Shown here: positions 36,888 through 45,539 of the stretch, in pieces
Numbering within the stretch: position 1 is the stretch's first letter
Layout of the letters: every line of letters starts with the position of its first letter
Made by a program: the position numbers and the translations under genes
Origin: Pseudomonadota bacterium
GTDB taxonomy: Bacteria > Pseudomonadota > Gammaproteobacteria > Burkholderiales > Thiobacillaceae
Assembly: GCA_021811235.1 (NCBI GenBank)
Contig: JAJZPG010000003.1
Coordinates: 5,192-69,191 of the forward strand
Length of the DNA stretch: 64,000 nt
Reading direction: 5' to 3'
The notes under the pieces: model-generated
Told to the model about the DNA's origin: nothing
Seen by the model: only the letters and a program-made list of their open reading frames with translations
The model's database searches: none

Positions 36888-37108
36888 AGGCGCAGCGGAT
36901 TCCTGGGCGGGCTGTCGAAATCAGCCTGGCCGATGCGGCAGGCGTCACCTCCTCGGTGCGCCCCGGGCGCGGGCGCAATCGCGTCAAGACCGGACTGGAC
37001 GAAAAGATCAAGAAACCCGCCGAGGGCGTGCGCAAGAAAGCGCCGCCCGCCCGCAAGGCGCCGTCGCGCGGCCGCTACGTCGACGAGTACGCGCGTCCGG
37101 CCGTCTGA
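36884..37108 (+). CDS. small basic hypothetical protein
   Basis: A 74-residue very basic protein (Lys/Arg/Pro/Ala-rich middle, KKPAEGVRKKAPPARKAPSRG) with a short non-basic start and YVDEYARPAV at the end. No signal or membrane segment and no known family. GGAGGG lies upstream and the ATG overlaps the FlaF-like stop (ATGA), so it is made together with it and is under the same sigma-28-type promoter. It is likely disordered and could bind an acidic partner or nucleic acid; that is only a guess. Confidence 0.7.
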   Translation: MKAQRIPGRAVEISLADAAGVTSSVRPGRGRNRVKTGLDEKIKKPAEGVRKKAPPARKAPSRGRYVDEYARPAV

Positions 37109-37109
37109 A

Positions 37110-39662
37110 TCACTGCAAGGCGTCGCTGATATCCGTTTCCAGCGCCTCGCGTCCTGCGGGCGTCTGCAAGGCTCCGCCACGAATCAGGAACGTGTCTTCG
37201 ACGCGCTCGCCCAGCGTGTCGATCTTAGCGGCGTAGACCCCCACCCCGTGCCGCATCAGCACCTCGGCCACCGCAAACAGCAGCCCCCCCCGATCCGCAC
37301 AGGTGATCGACAGCATATGGCCGTGGCCTTGCGCATCGGCTTGCAGCCTTACCGTGGTCGGATAGGGATGGTGGCGCTGGTGGCGTGACAGGCGGCCGCG
37401 CGGGACCGGCTGCATCGGGCGCGCCGGGTCGAGATCGCGCGCCAGTTCGTGTTCCACGAAGCTCAGGAAATCGCGATAGTGGATGCCCCGGTTCGCCAGA
37501 TCCATCACCTGGAAGCTGTCCAGCGCGTAGCCGTGGCGGGTGGTGTGGATCTTGGCTTCGAGGATGGTGTACTGGATGCGCGCGAAGAAGCCGCAGATGC
37601 GGGCGAAGATGTCGGCGCGGTCGGGCGCGTAGACCAGCACCTGGATGCCTTCGCCCGCCGGCGACAGCCTGGCCCGCACGACGGCGTCGGCGCTCTCGGT
37701 GCGGCGCCACAGCATGCGTGCCTGCCAGGCCATGTCGCGGGCGTCGAAGCGGACGAAATAGCGTTCGTCGAGATGCTGCCACAGCGCATCTGCGGCATCG
37801 GCCGGCAATCCGTACAGGGCGAGGTTGACCCGCGCTTCGTTTTGCCTGGCGGCCATGTCGGCCTGCGCGGCGTCGCCGCCGGCCAGCCGGGCACGGGCGG
37901 CGTGGTACAGGTCTTCGAGCAGCTTGCCTTTCCAGGCATTCCAGACCTTCGGGCTGGTGCCGCGGATGTCGGCCACGGTCAGCAGATACAGCGCCGTCAG
38001 GCGGCGCACGTCGCCGACCCGCGCGGCGAAGGCGGCGATGACCTCGGGATCGCTGATGTCCTCCTTCTGCGAGGTGCGCGACATCACCAGATGCATGTCC
38101 ACCAGCCAGGCGACCAGCTCGCCGTCGGCCTTGTCGAGTCCGTGCTGCTTGCAGAAGCGCCGCGCATCGGCGGCGCCGAGTTCGGAATGGTCGCCGCCGC
38201 GCCCCTTGGCGATGTCGTGGAACAGCGCCGCCAGATACAGCAGCTGGGGCTTGTCGAAGGCGGCGATCAGCCGGCTGGCGAGCGGGAATTCGTGTGCCAG
38301 CTCGGGCACGGTGAAGCGCCGCATGTTGCGCAGCACGGTGAGGATGTGCTCATCCACGGTATAGACGTGGAACAGGTCGTGCTGCATCTGCCCGACGACA
38401 CGTCCGAACGCCGGGATGTAGCGCCCCAGCAGGCCGTAGCGATGCATCGCGCGCAGCGCGTGGGTGATGCCGACCGGCTGGCGCAGCAGCGTCATGAACA
38501 GGCTGCGGTGCAGCGGGTTGGCACGGAACGCGGCGTCGATGCGGGTGCTGCCGCGCCACAGCGCGCGCAGCGTGGTCGGTTCGAAACCGGCGATGCCCGG
38601 ATGCTGTGCGTAGACGATGAAGGCGCGCAGCAATGCGTCCGGCGCGCGCTCGAACAAGTCGGTCGTGCGCGCCTCGAGCAGGTTGGCGCGCAGCTGGAAG
38701 TCGGCGTCGATCGGGTGCGGCGGCGCGGTGACCGGAAACAGCCGCACGCGCAGCGACTGGATGAGGATGTCGTTGGCGCGCTGGATCAGCTTGGCGGCCC
38801 GGTAGTAGCCCTGCATCAGGCGTTCGCCGGCGCGGCGGTGGGGGGTGGCGGCCAGTCCCATGCGGGCGGCGAGTTCGGTCTGGTAGTCGAAGGCGAGGCG
38901 GTCCTCGCGGCGTCCGGCCAGCAGATGCAGGTGGATCCGCAGGGCCGACAGCGTGCGTTCCTCGCGCGCGATGCGGCGCGCTTCGGCGTGGGTGAGCAGG
39001 CCTGCGCGCGCGATGCCGCTCCAGCCGCCCTGGATGTCGCAGGCCTGCGCCAGCCAGTGGATCGTATGCAGATCGCGCAGCCCGCCGGGGCTGTCCTTCA
39101 GGTTGGGCTCGAGCTTGTAGGCGCTGTCGTCGAAGCGCGCGTGGCGCGCCTGCTGCTCGGCGAGCTTGCCGTCGAAGAAATGCTGGGCGTCGAAGCGGGC
39201 CTGGAAGCGGCGGCCGAATTCGTCGTACAGGCTGATGGCGCCCCACACCGGGCGCGCTTCCAGCAGATTGGTCTCCACCGTGATGTCGGCGTCGGCCTCG
39301 GTCAGGCAGGCACCGACCGTGCGCACGCTGTGGCCGATTTCCAGCCCGACGTCCCAGCACGCCTGTACCCACGTTTCCAGCGTGGCCTGCTGGTCGGGGG
39401 CGGGATCGTGCGGCAGCAGCAGCAACACGTCTACATCCGAGCCGGGGAACAATTCGCCCCGTCCGTAGCCCCCGACTGCAGCGAGGCAAAATTCCGCAGC
39501 CAGTCCGACGCGGACGCACAGTTCCGACAAGACGCCGTCGACCAGCGCCGCGTGGCGGGTCAGATAGGGGGAAGCGGACGGGTGTCTGAGATAGGCCGAC
39601 GCCAGCGCGGCGCGGCCCGATTTCAGTCGCTCGCGAAGATCGGCGAACGACGGGGTGCTCAC
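37110..39662 (-). CDS. glnD: bifunctional uridylyltransferase/uridylyl-removing enzyme GlnD
   Basis: An 850-residue nitrogen sensor that modifies the PII protein according to glutamine. An N-terminal nucleotidyltransferase domain (GGYGRGELFPGSDVDVLLLL, about 70-90) is followed by an HD hydrolase domain (YLAALFHDIAKGRGGDHSELG, near 470) and two C-terminal ACT domains that bind glutamine. The start is a GTG at 39662 overlapping the map stop (GTGA), so it is translated after map. It ends one base from the convergent small basic protein gene, with no terminator between. Confidence 0.95.
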   Translation of the reverse strand: MSTPSFADLRERLKSGRAALASAYLRHPSASPYLTRHAALVDGVLSELCVRVGLAAEFCLAAVGGYGRGELFPGSDVDVLLLLPHDPAPDQQATLETWVQACWDVGLEIGHSVRTVGACLTEADADITVETNLLEARPVWGAISLYDEFGRRFQARFDAQHFFDGKLAEQQARHARFDDSAYKLEPNLKDSPGGLRDLHTIHWLAQACDIQGGWSGIARAGLLTHAEARRIAREERTLSALRIHLHLLAGRREDRLAFDYQTELAARMGLAATPHRRAGERLMQGYYRAAKLIQRANDILIQSLRVRLFPVTAPPHPIDADFQLRANLLEARTTDLFERAPDALLRAFIVYAQHPGIAGFEPTTLRALWRGSTRIDAAFRANPLHRSLFMTLLRQPVGITHALRAMHRYGLLGRYIPAFGRVVGQMQHDLFHVYTVDEHILTVLRNMRRFTVPELAHEFPLASRLIAAFDKPQLLYLAALFHDIAKGRGGDHSELGAADARRFCKQHGLDKADGELVAWLVDMHLVMSRTSQKEDISDPEVIAAFAARVGDVRRLTALYLLTVADIRGTSPKVWNAWKGKLLEDLYHAARARLAGGDAAQADMAARQNEARVNLALYGLPADAADALWQHLDERYFVRFDARDMAWQARMLWRRTESADAVVRARLSPAGEGIQVLVYAPDRADIFARICGFFARIQYTILEAKIHTTRHGYALDSFQVMDLANRGIHYRDFLSFVEHELARDLDPARPMQPVPRGRLSRHQRHHPYPTTVRLQADAQGHGHMLSITCADRGGLLFAVAEVLMRHGVGVYAAKIDTLGERVEDTFLIRGGALQTPAGREALETDISDALQ

Positions 39663-40468
39663 GCGGCGTGGTGGATGCGGGCGGGCACGGCCGGGCTGCC
39701 GGCCGACACGGTCAGCACCTCGTAGCCGCTCTCGGTGACCAGCACGGTGTGTTCCCATTGCGCCGACAGGCTGCGGTCCTTGGTGACGATGGTCCAGCCG
39801 TCGGGCATCTGGCGGATGTCGCGCTTGCCGGCATTGATCATCGGCTCGATGGTGAAGGTCATGCCCGGCTCCAGCACGAGGCCGGTGCCGGGTTTGCCGT
39901 AGTGCAGCACCTGCGGGTCCTCGTGGAAGTTGAGCCCGATGCCGTGGCCGCAGAATTCGCGCACCACGCTGTAGCCGTGGTTCTCGGCGAAGCGCTGGAT
40001 GGCATGGCCGATGTCGCCCAGCCGCGCGCCCGGCTTGACGTGGTCGATGCCGACCCACATCGACTCGTAGGTGATCTGGATCAGCCGCTTGGCCTGGATC
40101 GAGGGCTCGCCGACCGCGAACATGCGGCTGGTGTCGCCGTGCCAGCCGTCCTTGATGACGGTGATGTCGAGATTCACGATGTCGCCGTTCTTCAGCACCT
40201 TGTCGCCCGGCACGCCGTGGCACACCTGGTTGTTGACCGAGGTGCAGATCGACTTGGGATAAGGCGTATGGCCGTTCGGCGCGTAGTTCAGCGGTGCCGG
40301 GACGGTGCCCTGCACGTTCACCATGTAGTCGTGGCACAGGCGGTCGAGTTCGCCGGTGGTGACGCCGGGCTTGACGAAGGGGGTGATGTAGTCGAGTACC
40401 TCCGAAGCGAGTCGGCCGGCTACGCGCATGCCTTCGATTTCAGCGCCGGTTTTGATGGTGACGGTCAT
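39659..40468 (-). CDS. map: type I methionine aminopeptidase
   Basis: A 269-residue cytoplasmic metalloenzyme that removes the initiator methionine. GCxG-like features are CGHGIGLNFHEDPQVLHYG near 168, with the metal Asp pair in VNLDITVIKDGWHGDTSRMF and the Glu ligands in TIEPMI and AQWEHTVLV. The length is normal. It heads map-glnD on the minus strand. In many proteobacteria it lies directly back-to-back with rpsB; here about 3.3 kb separate them. Confidence 0.96.
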   Translation of the reverse strand: MTVTIKTGAEIEGMRVAGRLASEVLDYITPFVKPGVTTGELDRLCHDYMVNVQGTVPAPLNYAPNGHTPYPKSICTSVNNQVCHGVPGDKVLKNGDIVNLDITVIKDGWHGDTSRMFAVGEPSIQAKRLIQITYESMWVGIDHVKPGARLGDIGHAIQRFAENHGYSVVREFCGHGIGLNFHEDPQVLHYGKPGTGLVLEPGMTFTIEPMINAGKRDIRQMPDGWTIVTKDRSLSAQWEHTVLVTESGYEVLTVSAGSPAVPARIHHAA

Positions 40469-40550
40469 GGAACGGGGTGGCAGGAATTAAAGCGGCATTC
40501 TAGCGCGCCAGGTGGGCGGCGGAAAAACCATGCCGTCCTCATGGGGGATG

Positions 40551-40576
40551 AAAAAAGGGACGCGCTGAGGCGTCCC
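40551..40576 (-). terminator. rho-independent terminator for the small exported protein gene
   Basis: On the minus strand GGGACGC-CTCAGC-GCGTCCC is followed by six T. It lies 38 bases beyond the stop at 40614, so it ends that unit before map. Confidence 0.9.
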
Positions 40577-40613
40577 CTTCCCCGGCCCGGGAGGCCGGCT
40601 GGCGATCAGGCGC

Positions 40614-40928
40614 TTAGCGACCGGCTGAGTAAGCCCCCTCGCTGCGGGTCTGTTCGCGGATTTCGTAGCGGAACTGGTCGCGGTTCTGGTTACGCTGGGC
40701 ATCACCGGCCTGGGTGCCGTCGCGCTTCTGAATGCGTTGCTCTTCGCGGTTTTGGGTATGCGTTTCATAACGTTGAACCGAATGGGACTGGCTCATGCTG
40801 CCGTTGACCATGCCGCCCATGCCACCCATGCCACCCATGCCACCATGGCCGCCTTTGGCATGAACCGCGCCGCTGGCAAGGCCGGCCGCTAGCAGAACGA
40901 GGGAAAGAACTTTCAGCGATTTCATCAT
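40614..40928 (-). CDS. small exported Gly/Met- and Gln/Arg-rich protein
   Basis: A 104-residue protein. It has a signal peptide (about 1-25, ending VHA), then a short GGHGGMGG repeat made of 9-bp DNA units, then a charged helix rich in Gln, Arg and Glu (residues 45-100) without cysteine. No family recognised. AAGGAG lies close to two adjacent ATGs at 40928 and 40925; the second has better spacing. It lies 21 bases downstream of the next small exported gene on the same strand and is ended by a clear terminator, so the two form an operon. Confidence 0.75.
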   Translation of the reverse strand: MMKSLKVLSLVLLAAGLASGAVHAKGGHGGMGGMGGMGGMVNGSMSQSHSVQRYETHTQNREEQRIQKRDGTQAGDAQRNQNRDQFRYEIREQTRSEGAYSAGR

Positions 40929-40949
40929 TGCACTCCTTGTGGATCGAGA

Positions 40950-41309
40950 TTACCGTCCCCGACGCCCTGCACCCGCTGCGCCGCCTGCGCCTGCGCCCGC
41001 TCCGCCACCGGCGCCCGAGGCTGCGCCGGCGCCGTGCATTTCCTGCAGACGCTGTTCGTATCCTGCGCCGTAGCGCAGCTGGACCGGCGGCGGATTGACC
41101 TCCACCGGCACTGGGGCGTGCAGATTGCGTTGCACCGTCTCGTCAATCTGTTCGGTGCCCGGGGCGTGCAGGACGTCGCGCGGCAGGGACAGATTGAGGG
41201 GACGGGACTGCGTGACTTTCGTGTTTGCCTGGCGTGCCTCGGCCCAGGCCGGCAAAGCCAGAGCCAGGACGGACGGGACGAGGATCAGGTTCAGGCGCGA
41301 CGAGCTCAT
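40950..41309 (-). CDS. small exported protein with Gly/Ala-rich tail
   Basis: A 119-residue protein with a signal peptide ending about AWA, then a polar middle with many Pro and Gln (LHAPVPVEVNPPPVQLRYG) and a low-complexity Gly/Ala tail ending RRGR. No family recognised; no cysteines. It is the first gene of the two-gene unit that diverges from the two-component system, which makes it a likely target of that system, though this is inference from position only. Confidence 0.7.
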   Translation of the reverse strand: MSSSRLNLILVPSVLALALPAWAEARQANTKVTQSRPLNLSLPRDVLHAPGTEQIDETVQRNLHAPVPVEVNPPPVQLRYGAGYEQRLQEMHGAGAASGAGGGAGAGAGGAAGAGRRGR

Positions 41310-41608
41310 GTTTCGGTTCGGATGTCGGTGATGGCCGCGGGATTGCGGCTGAGGTGCATTGTGTGTGGGGCGTGTCGCTGCGCGATGTCAGGCGGATGGC
41401 GCGGGGTGTCAGAGTGTGTCCGTTTGTGACAGGCGGGCGGGCGTGGCCCCGTTCTGGAGTAGGATAACCCCCGCCGGGGGGTTCGTCATCGCTGCCTGCG
41501 GATGACGCGCCGCCGCCCGGCACAGCGCAATCGTGATCACCTGCCCGACCCATGCCCGCATGATGAACCCGTCCCCGTCCCATTTCCCAACCCTGCCCGA
41601 GGTGAGTC
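41310..41608 (+). promoter_or_regulatory. divergent 299-base intergenic region
   Basis: Between the small exported protein unit and the response regulator. A short TGTCA (41407-41411)/TGACA (41427-41431) inverted repeat with a 15-base spacer is the only paired element I can see, and is a possible regulator site. TAGGAT at 41460-41465 could be a -10, but its -35 position is GC-rich. No gene seen. Confidence 0.3.
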
Positions 41609-42325
41609 GTGGAGCCTAGTGCGGCACGCATCCTGGTGGTGGACGACGACCCGGGTCTGCGCACCCTGCTGGACGCCTACCTGAGCGAGAGCGGGTTTGC
41701 GGTGGAGACGGCGATGGATGGCGCGGCGATGTGGCAGGCGCTGGAGCGGGGCATGCCGGACGCCATCGTCCTCGACCTGATGATGCCCGGCGAGGACGGC
41801 CTGTCGCTGGCGCGCCGGTTGCGCAGCCAGTCGGCCGTGCCCATCCTCATGCTGTCGGCGCGCGGCGAGGAGATCGACCGCGTGGTCGGGCTGGAGATGG
41901 GCGCCGACGATTATCTGGCCAAGCCCTTCAGTCCGCGCGAACTGCTGGCGCGGTTGCGCGCGCTGCTGCGGCGCAGCCAGGGGCAGGCCGAATCTGCCGC
42001 TCCGCAGTCCGCGCACGCCGTCTTCGGGCCGTTCCAGCTGGATGTCGCCAGCCACCGGCTCAGCCGCGACGGCGTCGAGGTGAAACTGTCGACCGCCGAA
42101 TTCGCGCTGTTGCGCATCTTCGTCGAGCATCCCTTGCGAGTGCTGTCGCGCGATACGCTGATCGATATGCTGAAAGGCTACGAACGCGACCCATTCGACC
42201 GCAGCGTCGACACCCGCGTCACCCGCCTGCGCCGCAAGATCGAGTCGAATCCGGGCGAACCGGTCTACATCCGCACGGTGCGTGGCGAGGGCTACCTTTT
42301 CAATCCGCGCGGCGCCGAGGCGTGA
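41609..42325 (+). CDS. OmpR-family response regulator
   Basis: A 238-residue two-domain regulator. The receiver (1-120) has the acidic pocket VVDDDP, phospho-accepting Asp56 in VLDLMMPGEDG, and Lys in LAKPFSP. The C-terminal winged helix (about 140-235) has RSVDTRVTRLRRKIE and VRGEGYLF, characteristic of OmpR-type DNA binding. A GTG start with GAGGTGAG just upstream. Its stop overlaps the kinase GTG. It resembles OmpR/EnvZ pairs most, but the signal is unknown. Confidence 0.93.
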   Translation: MEPSAARILVVDDDPGLRTLLDAYLSESGFAVETAMDGAAMWQALERGMPDAIVLDLMMPGEDGLSLARRLRSQSAVPILMLSARGEEIDRVVGLEMGADDYLAKPFSPRELLARLRALLRRSQGQAESAAPQSAHAVFGPFQLDVASHRLSRDGVEVKLSTAEFALLRIFVEHPLRVLSRDTLIDMLKGYERDPFDRSVDTRVTRLRRKIESNPGEPVYIRTVRGEGYLFNPRGAEA

Positions 42326-43650
42326 GGCTGTCGTCGAGCCTGAATCTCACGCAGCAGAACGCCCTGTTGCTGGTGGTGTTCTTCATCGCCTTCGAGGCCC
42401 TGGTCGGAACGGCCGTCACCTATTTCCTCATGCTGCCGATGGCGCGCCGTTCCGCGGCCGATCTCGCGGGACTGATGACCCTGTCGGCGCAGACCTGGAG
42501 CGAGCTGCCGCCGCTCACCCGTCCTGCCTTCGAATACGAGCTGGCGCGTTCGCACAAGCTGGCGCTGCGCGCCGAACCGCCGCAGGACGCTGCCCCGCCA
42601 TCCTGGCGCGAACCCTACCTGCGCTTTCTGGTGGCCTCGCTGCGCGACCGCACCGGCGAGGCCGTCACGGCTTCGCGCGAGGAAATCGGCGGCAAGACCT
42701 GGTTCTGGGTGTCGCTGCCGGCCGGCAGCCGGCACCTATCGGTGGGCTTTCCGCACGACCGCATCGGTCCGCGGCCGCTTCATGCGCTGCTGGCGTCGCT
42801 GGCCGGCGGCGTGGTGCTGACCCTGCTCGCCGCCTGGTGGCTGGCACGCCGGGCCATCCGTCCGCTCGAGCGGCTGCAGCAGGCGGTCACCTCGCTGGGG
42901 CTCGGGCAGACCCCGGAGCGCCTGCCCGAGACCGGCCCGCGCGAGATCGCTGCCCTGAGCCGGCGCTTCAACGAAATGGCGAAGCAGGTGGAAGACCTGC
43001 TGGCCGCCCGCACCGTGCTGCTGGCCGGCGTGTCGCACGATTTGCGCACGCCGCTGGCGCGCTTGCGCCTGGCAGTGGAAATGCTGGTGAAGAAGCCGGG
43101 CCCCGCGCTGGCGGAGCAGGTGGAAGCCGATATCGAGGCGATGGATCGCCTGATCGCCGACGTGCTGACGCTGGCGCGCGGCTTCGGACACGAGGCGTCC
43201 GAGCGGGTGGCGGTGCGCGACCTGCTGGCCGAGCTGGTGCAAGGCACGCCCGGGGCGTCGGAGCGGGTGATCATCGAGGCGGCCGACGCTACGCTGGAGG
43301 CGCCGGTCGGCGCCTTGCGCCGCATTCTTGCCAACCTGCTGGAAAACGCCCTGCGCTATGGGGGCGGCGAGCCGGTGACCCTGCGCGCCGAGGTGCGCGA
43401 TGGAGGATGCCGCATCGGCGTGCTCGACCGCGGCCCCGGCATCCCGGCGGCGGAGCGGGAGGCGGTGTTCCGTCCCTTCTACCGGCTGGAGGCCTCGCGC
43501 AGCGTCAGCACCGGCGGCTCCGGCCTCGGGCTGGCGATCGTGCGCCAGCTGGCCGCAGCCCAGGGCTGGACGGTCAGCCTGCAGGACCGTCCGGGCGGCG
43601 GCCTGGAGGCGTGGCTGGGCCTCCCCGCATCGCCGACCGGCGCGCCTTGA
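42322..43650 (+). CDS. EnvZ-like sensor histidine kinase
   Basis: A 442-residue inner-membrane kinase. The first transmembrane helix (about 14-36) precedes a periplasmic sensor (about 37-155), a second helix (about 156-177), HAMP (about 178-230), a phospho-acceptor helix VSHDLRTPLARLR, and an ATPase domain with LANLLENALRYGG, DRGPGIP and GGSGLGLAI. The GTG start overlaps the regulator stop (GTGA). The rpsB promoter lies over its last codons. Confidence 0.93.
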   Translation: MRLSSSLNLTQQNALLLVVFFIAFEALVGTAVTYFLMLPMARRSAADLAGLMTLSAQTWSELPPLTRPAFEYELARSHKLALRAEPPQDAAPPSWREPYLRFLVASLRDRTGEAVTASREEIGGKTWFWVSLPAGSRHLSVGFPHDRIGPRPLHALLASLAGGVVLTLLAAWWLARRAIRPLERLQQAVTSLGLGQTPERLPETGPREIAALSRRFNEMAKQVEDLLAARTVLLAGVSHDLRTPLARLRLAVEMLVKKPGPALAEQVEADIEAMDRLIADVLTLARGFGHEASERVAVRDLLAELVQGTPGASERVIIEAADATLEAPVGALRRILANLLENALRYGGGEPVTLRAEVRDGGCRIGVLDRGPGIPAAEREAVFRPFYRLEASRSVSTGGSGLGLAIVRQLAAAQGWTVSLQDRPGGGLEAWLGLPASPTGAP

Positions 43651-43675
43651 AATAAGCGTCTGTTCGAATTAGAAT
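43647..43675 (+). promoter_or_regulatory. sigma-70 promoter of rpsB
   Basis: TTGAAA (43647-43652), 17 bases, TAGAAT (43670-43675). Both boxes are one mismatch from consensus with ideal spacing. The -35 overlaps the kinase stop codon. Transcription should start near 43682. Confidence 0.8.
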
Positions 43676-43682
43676 CGCGGGC

Positions 43683-43702
43683 TGTCCGAAATGGTTCGGA
43701 CA
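43683..43702 (+). promoter_or_regulatory. perfect inverted repeat at the start of the rpsB leader
   Basis: TGTCCGAA-ATGG-TTCGGACA, an 8-bp perfect stem with four-base loop, at the predicted 5' end of the transcript. It could be a stabilising 5' hairpin or a DNA operator. The rest of the ~95-base leader up to 43796 may carry the S2 autoregulatory site known in other bacteria. Confidence 0.55.
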
Positions 43703-43796
43703 AATTCGCACACCTGCCGATTAAAGGGTGGCGGCGCGGCGGGACAAGCCGTGCGGCTGCTGGCGGGTGGAGGCTCAACCCTTTAGGAGATATTCC

Positions 43797-44540
43797 ATGT
43801 CCGTCACCATGCGTCAAATGCTGGAAGCCGGTGTCCATTTCGGCCACCAGACCCGCTTCTGGAACCCCAAGATGGCTCCGTTCATTTTCGGCCATCGCAA
43901 CAAGATTCACATCGTCAACCTGGAAAAGTCGCTGCCGATGTTCGTCGAGGCGCAGAAATTCGTGCGCCAGCTCGCCGCCAACAAAGGCAACGTGCTGTTC
44001 GTCGGCACCAAGCGCGCCGCGCGTGACATCGTGCGCGAGGAAGCCGAGCGCGCCGGCATGCCCTACGTCGACCAACGCTGGCTGGGCGGCATGCTGACCA
44101 ACTTCAAGACAGTCAAGCAGTCGATCAAGCGTCTCAACGACCTCGAAGCCTCGCTGGCCGAACCCGGCCGCCTGTCGAAGAAGGAAATCCTCACCGTCCA
44201 GCGCGAAGTCGACAAGCTGAACCGCAGCCTCGGCGGCATCCGCGAAATGGGCGGTCTGCCCGACGCGCTGTTCATCATCGACGTCGGCTACCAGAAGGGC
44301 GCCGTGGTCGAGGCCAAGAAGCTGGGCATCCCGGTGATCGGCGTGGTCGACACCAACAACAGCCCGGAAGGCGTGGACTACGTGATCCCCGGCAACGACG
44401 ACTCGGCCCGTGCGATCCGCCTGTACGCCCGCGGCATGGCCGATGCGGCGCTGGAAGGCCGTGCCCAGGTCATCAGCGAAATCGTCGGCGGCGAAGAGTT
44501 CGTCGAGGTGGAAGAAGAAGGTGCGCCCGCCGCTGAATAA
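43797..44540 (+). CDS. rpsB: 30S ribosomal protein S2
   Basis: A 247-residue S2 protein with the diagnostic start [39 protein letters not shown] and [13 protein letters not shown]. The ribosome binding site AGGAGA at 43785-43790 decides this start. Acidic tail ([15 protein letters not shown]). It is the first gene of the long translation-envelope cluster. Confidence 0.98.
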   Translation: MSVTMRQMLEAGVHFGHQTRFWNPKMAPFIFGHRNKIHIVNLEKSLPMFVEAQKFVRQLAANKGNVLFVGTKRAARDIVREEAERAGMPYVDQRWLGGMLTNFKTVKQSIKRLNDLEASLAEPGRLSKKEILTVQREVDKLNRSLGGIREMGGLPDALFIIDVGYQKGAVVEAKKLGIPVIGVVDTNNSPEGVDYVIPGNDDSARAIRLYARGMADAALEGRAQVISEIVGGEEFVEVEEEGAPAAE

Positions 44541-44593
44541 GCGCGCCGCACCGTGACATCGCCGGGGGGAGTTGGCCGGCGGATGGATTCGAG

Positions 44594-44616
44594 GAGGGGC
44601 GTCGGCCCCTCTTTCT
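44594..44616 (+). terminator. rpsB-tsf intergenic attenuator-type hairpin
   Basis: GAGGGGC-GTCG-GCCCCTC followed by TTTCT, in the 120-base gap between rpsB and tsf. A partial terminator here would let more S2 than EF-Ts be made, as known in other bacteria. Confidence 0.65.
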
Positions 44617-44660
44617 GTATTGACTCAATTCAATCGAGAAATTTGGGATAGGAGTTCGAA

Positions 44661-45533
44661 ATGGCTGAAATCACTGCAAGCATGGTCAAGGATCTGCGCG
44701 AAAAAACCGACGCGCCGATGATGGACTGCAAGAAGGCGCTGTCCGAGGCCGGCGGCGACATGCAGAAGGCGGAAGAGATCCTGCGCGTGCGCTTCGGCAA
44801 CAAGGCCGCCAAGAGCGCCGGCCGCGTGGCCGCCGAGGGCGTGGTGACCATCGCGATTGCCGCCGACGGCAAGTCCGCCGCCATGGTCGAAGTCAACTGC
44901 GAAACCGATTTCGTGGCGAAGAACGATGATTTCCTGGCGCTCTCCAACGCGCTTGCCGACATGGTGCTGAACCAGAACCCGGCCGACGTCGCCGCGCTGT
45001 CCGCGCTGCCCTACAAGGGCACCACGGTCGAAGCCTTCCGCACCGAGCTGGTCGGCAAGATCGGCGAGAACATGTCGGTGCGCCGTTTCACGCGCCTGGC
45101 CGGGCAGGGCAAGTTCGCCAGCTACATCCACGGCGGCAAGATCGGCGTGCTGGTCGACGTGACCGGCGACGAGGCGCTGGCGCGCGACATCGCCATGCAC
45201 ATCGCGGCATCCAAGCCGAAGTCGCTGGACGCGTCCGGCGTGTCGCAGGAACTGATCGACACCGAGCGCCGCGTCGCGATCGAGAAGGCCAAGGAAGCCG
45301 GCAAGCCGGAAGCCATGCTGGACAAGATCGCCGAAGGCACGGTGCAGAAGTTCCTCAAGGAAGTGACCCTGCTGTCGCAGCCCTTCGTCAAGGACGACAA
45401 GCAGACCGTCGAGCAGGTGCTGAAGTCGAAGAACTCGCAGTGCCACGGCTTCACCATGTATGTGGTGGGCGAGGGCATCGAGAAGAAAGTGACCGACTTC
45501 GCTGCCGAAGTGGCGGCAGCCTCCAAGGTCTGA
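44661..45533 (+). CDS. tsf: translation elongation factor Ts
   Basis: A 290-residue nucleotide exchange factor for EF-Tu. It has [22 protein letters not shown], the signature, near residues 11-32 and [14 protein letters not shown] near 76. GGAG lies upstream of the ATG at 44661. The length and order after rpsB are as usual. Confidence 0.98.
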   Translation: MAEITASMVKDLREKTDAPMMDCKKALSEAGGDMQKAEEILRVRFGNKAAKSAGRVAAEGVVTIAIAADGKSAAMVEVNCETDFVAKNDDFLALSNALADMVLNQNPADVAALSALPYKGTTVEAFRTELVGKIGENMSVRRFTRLAGQGKFASYIHGGKIGVLVDVTGDEALARDIAMHIAASKPKSLDASGVSQELIDTERRVAIEKAKEAGKPEAMLDKIAEGTVQKFLKEVTLLSQPFVKDDKQTVEQVLKSKNSQCHGFTMYVVGEGIEKKVTDFAAEVAAASKV

Positions 45534-45539
45534 CCTGAT

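Noticed and set aside
37449-39725. A 758-codon plus-strand open frame opposite glnD
   Set aside because: GlnD domains are complete on the minus strand; the plus-strand product is a typical antisense shadow.
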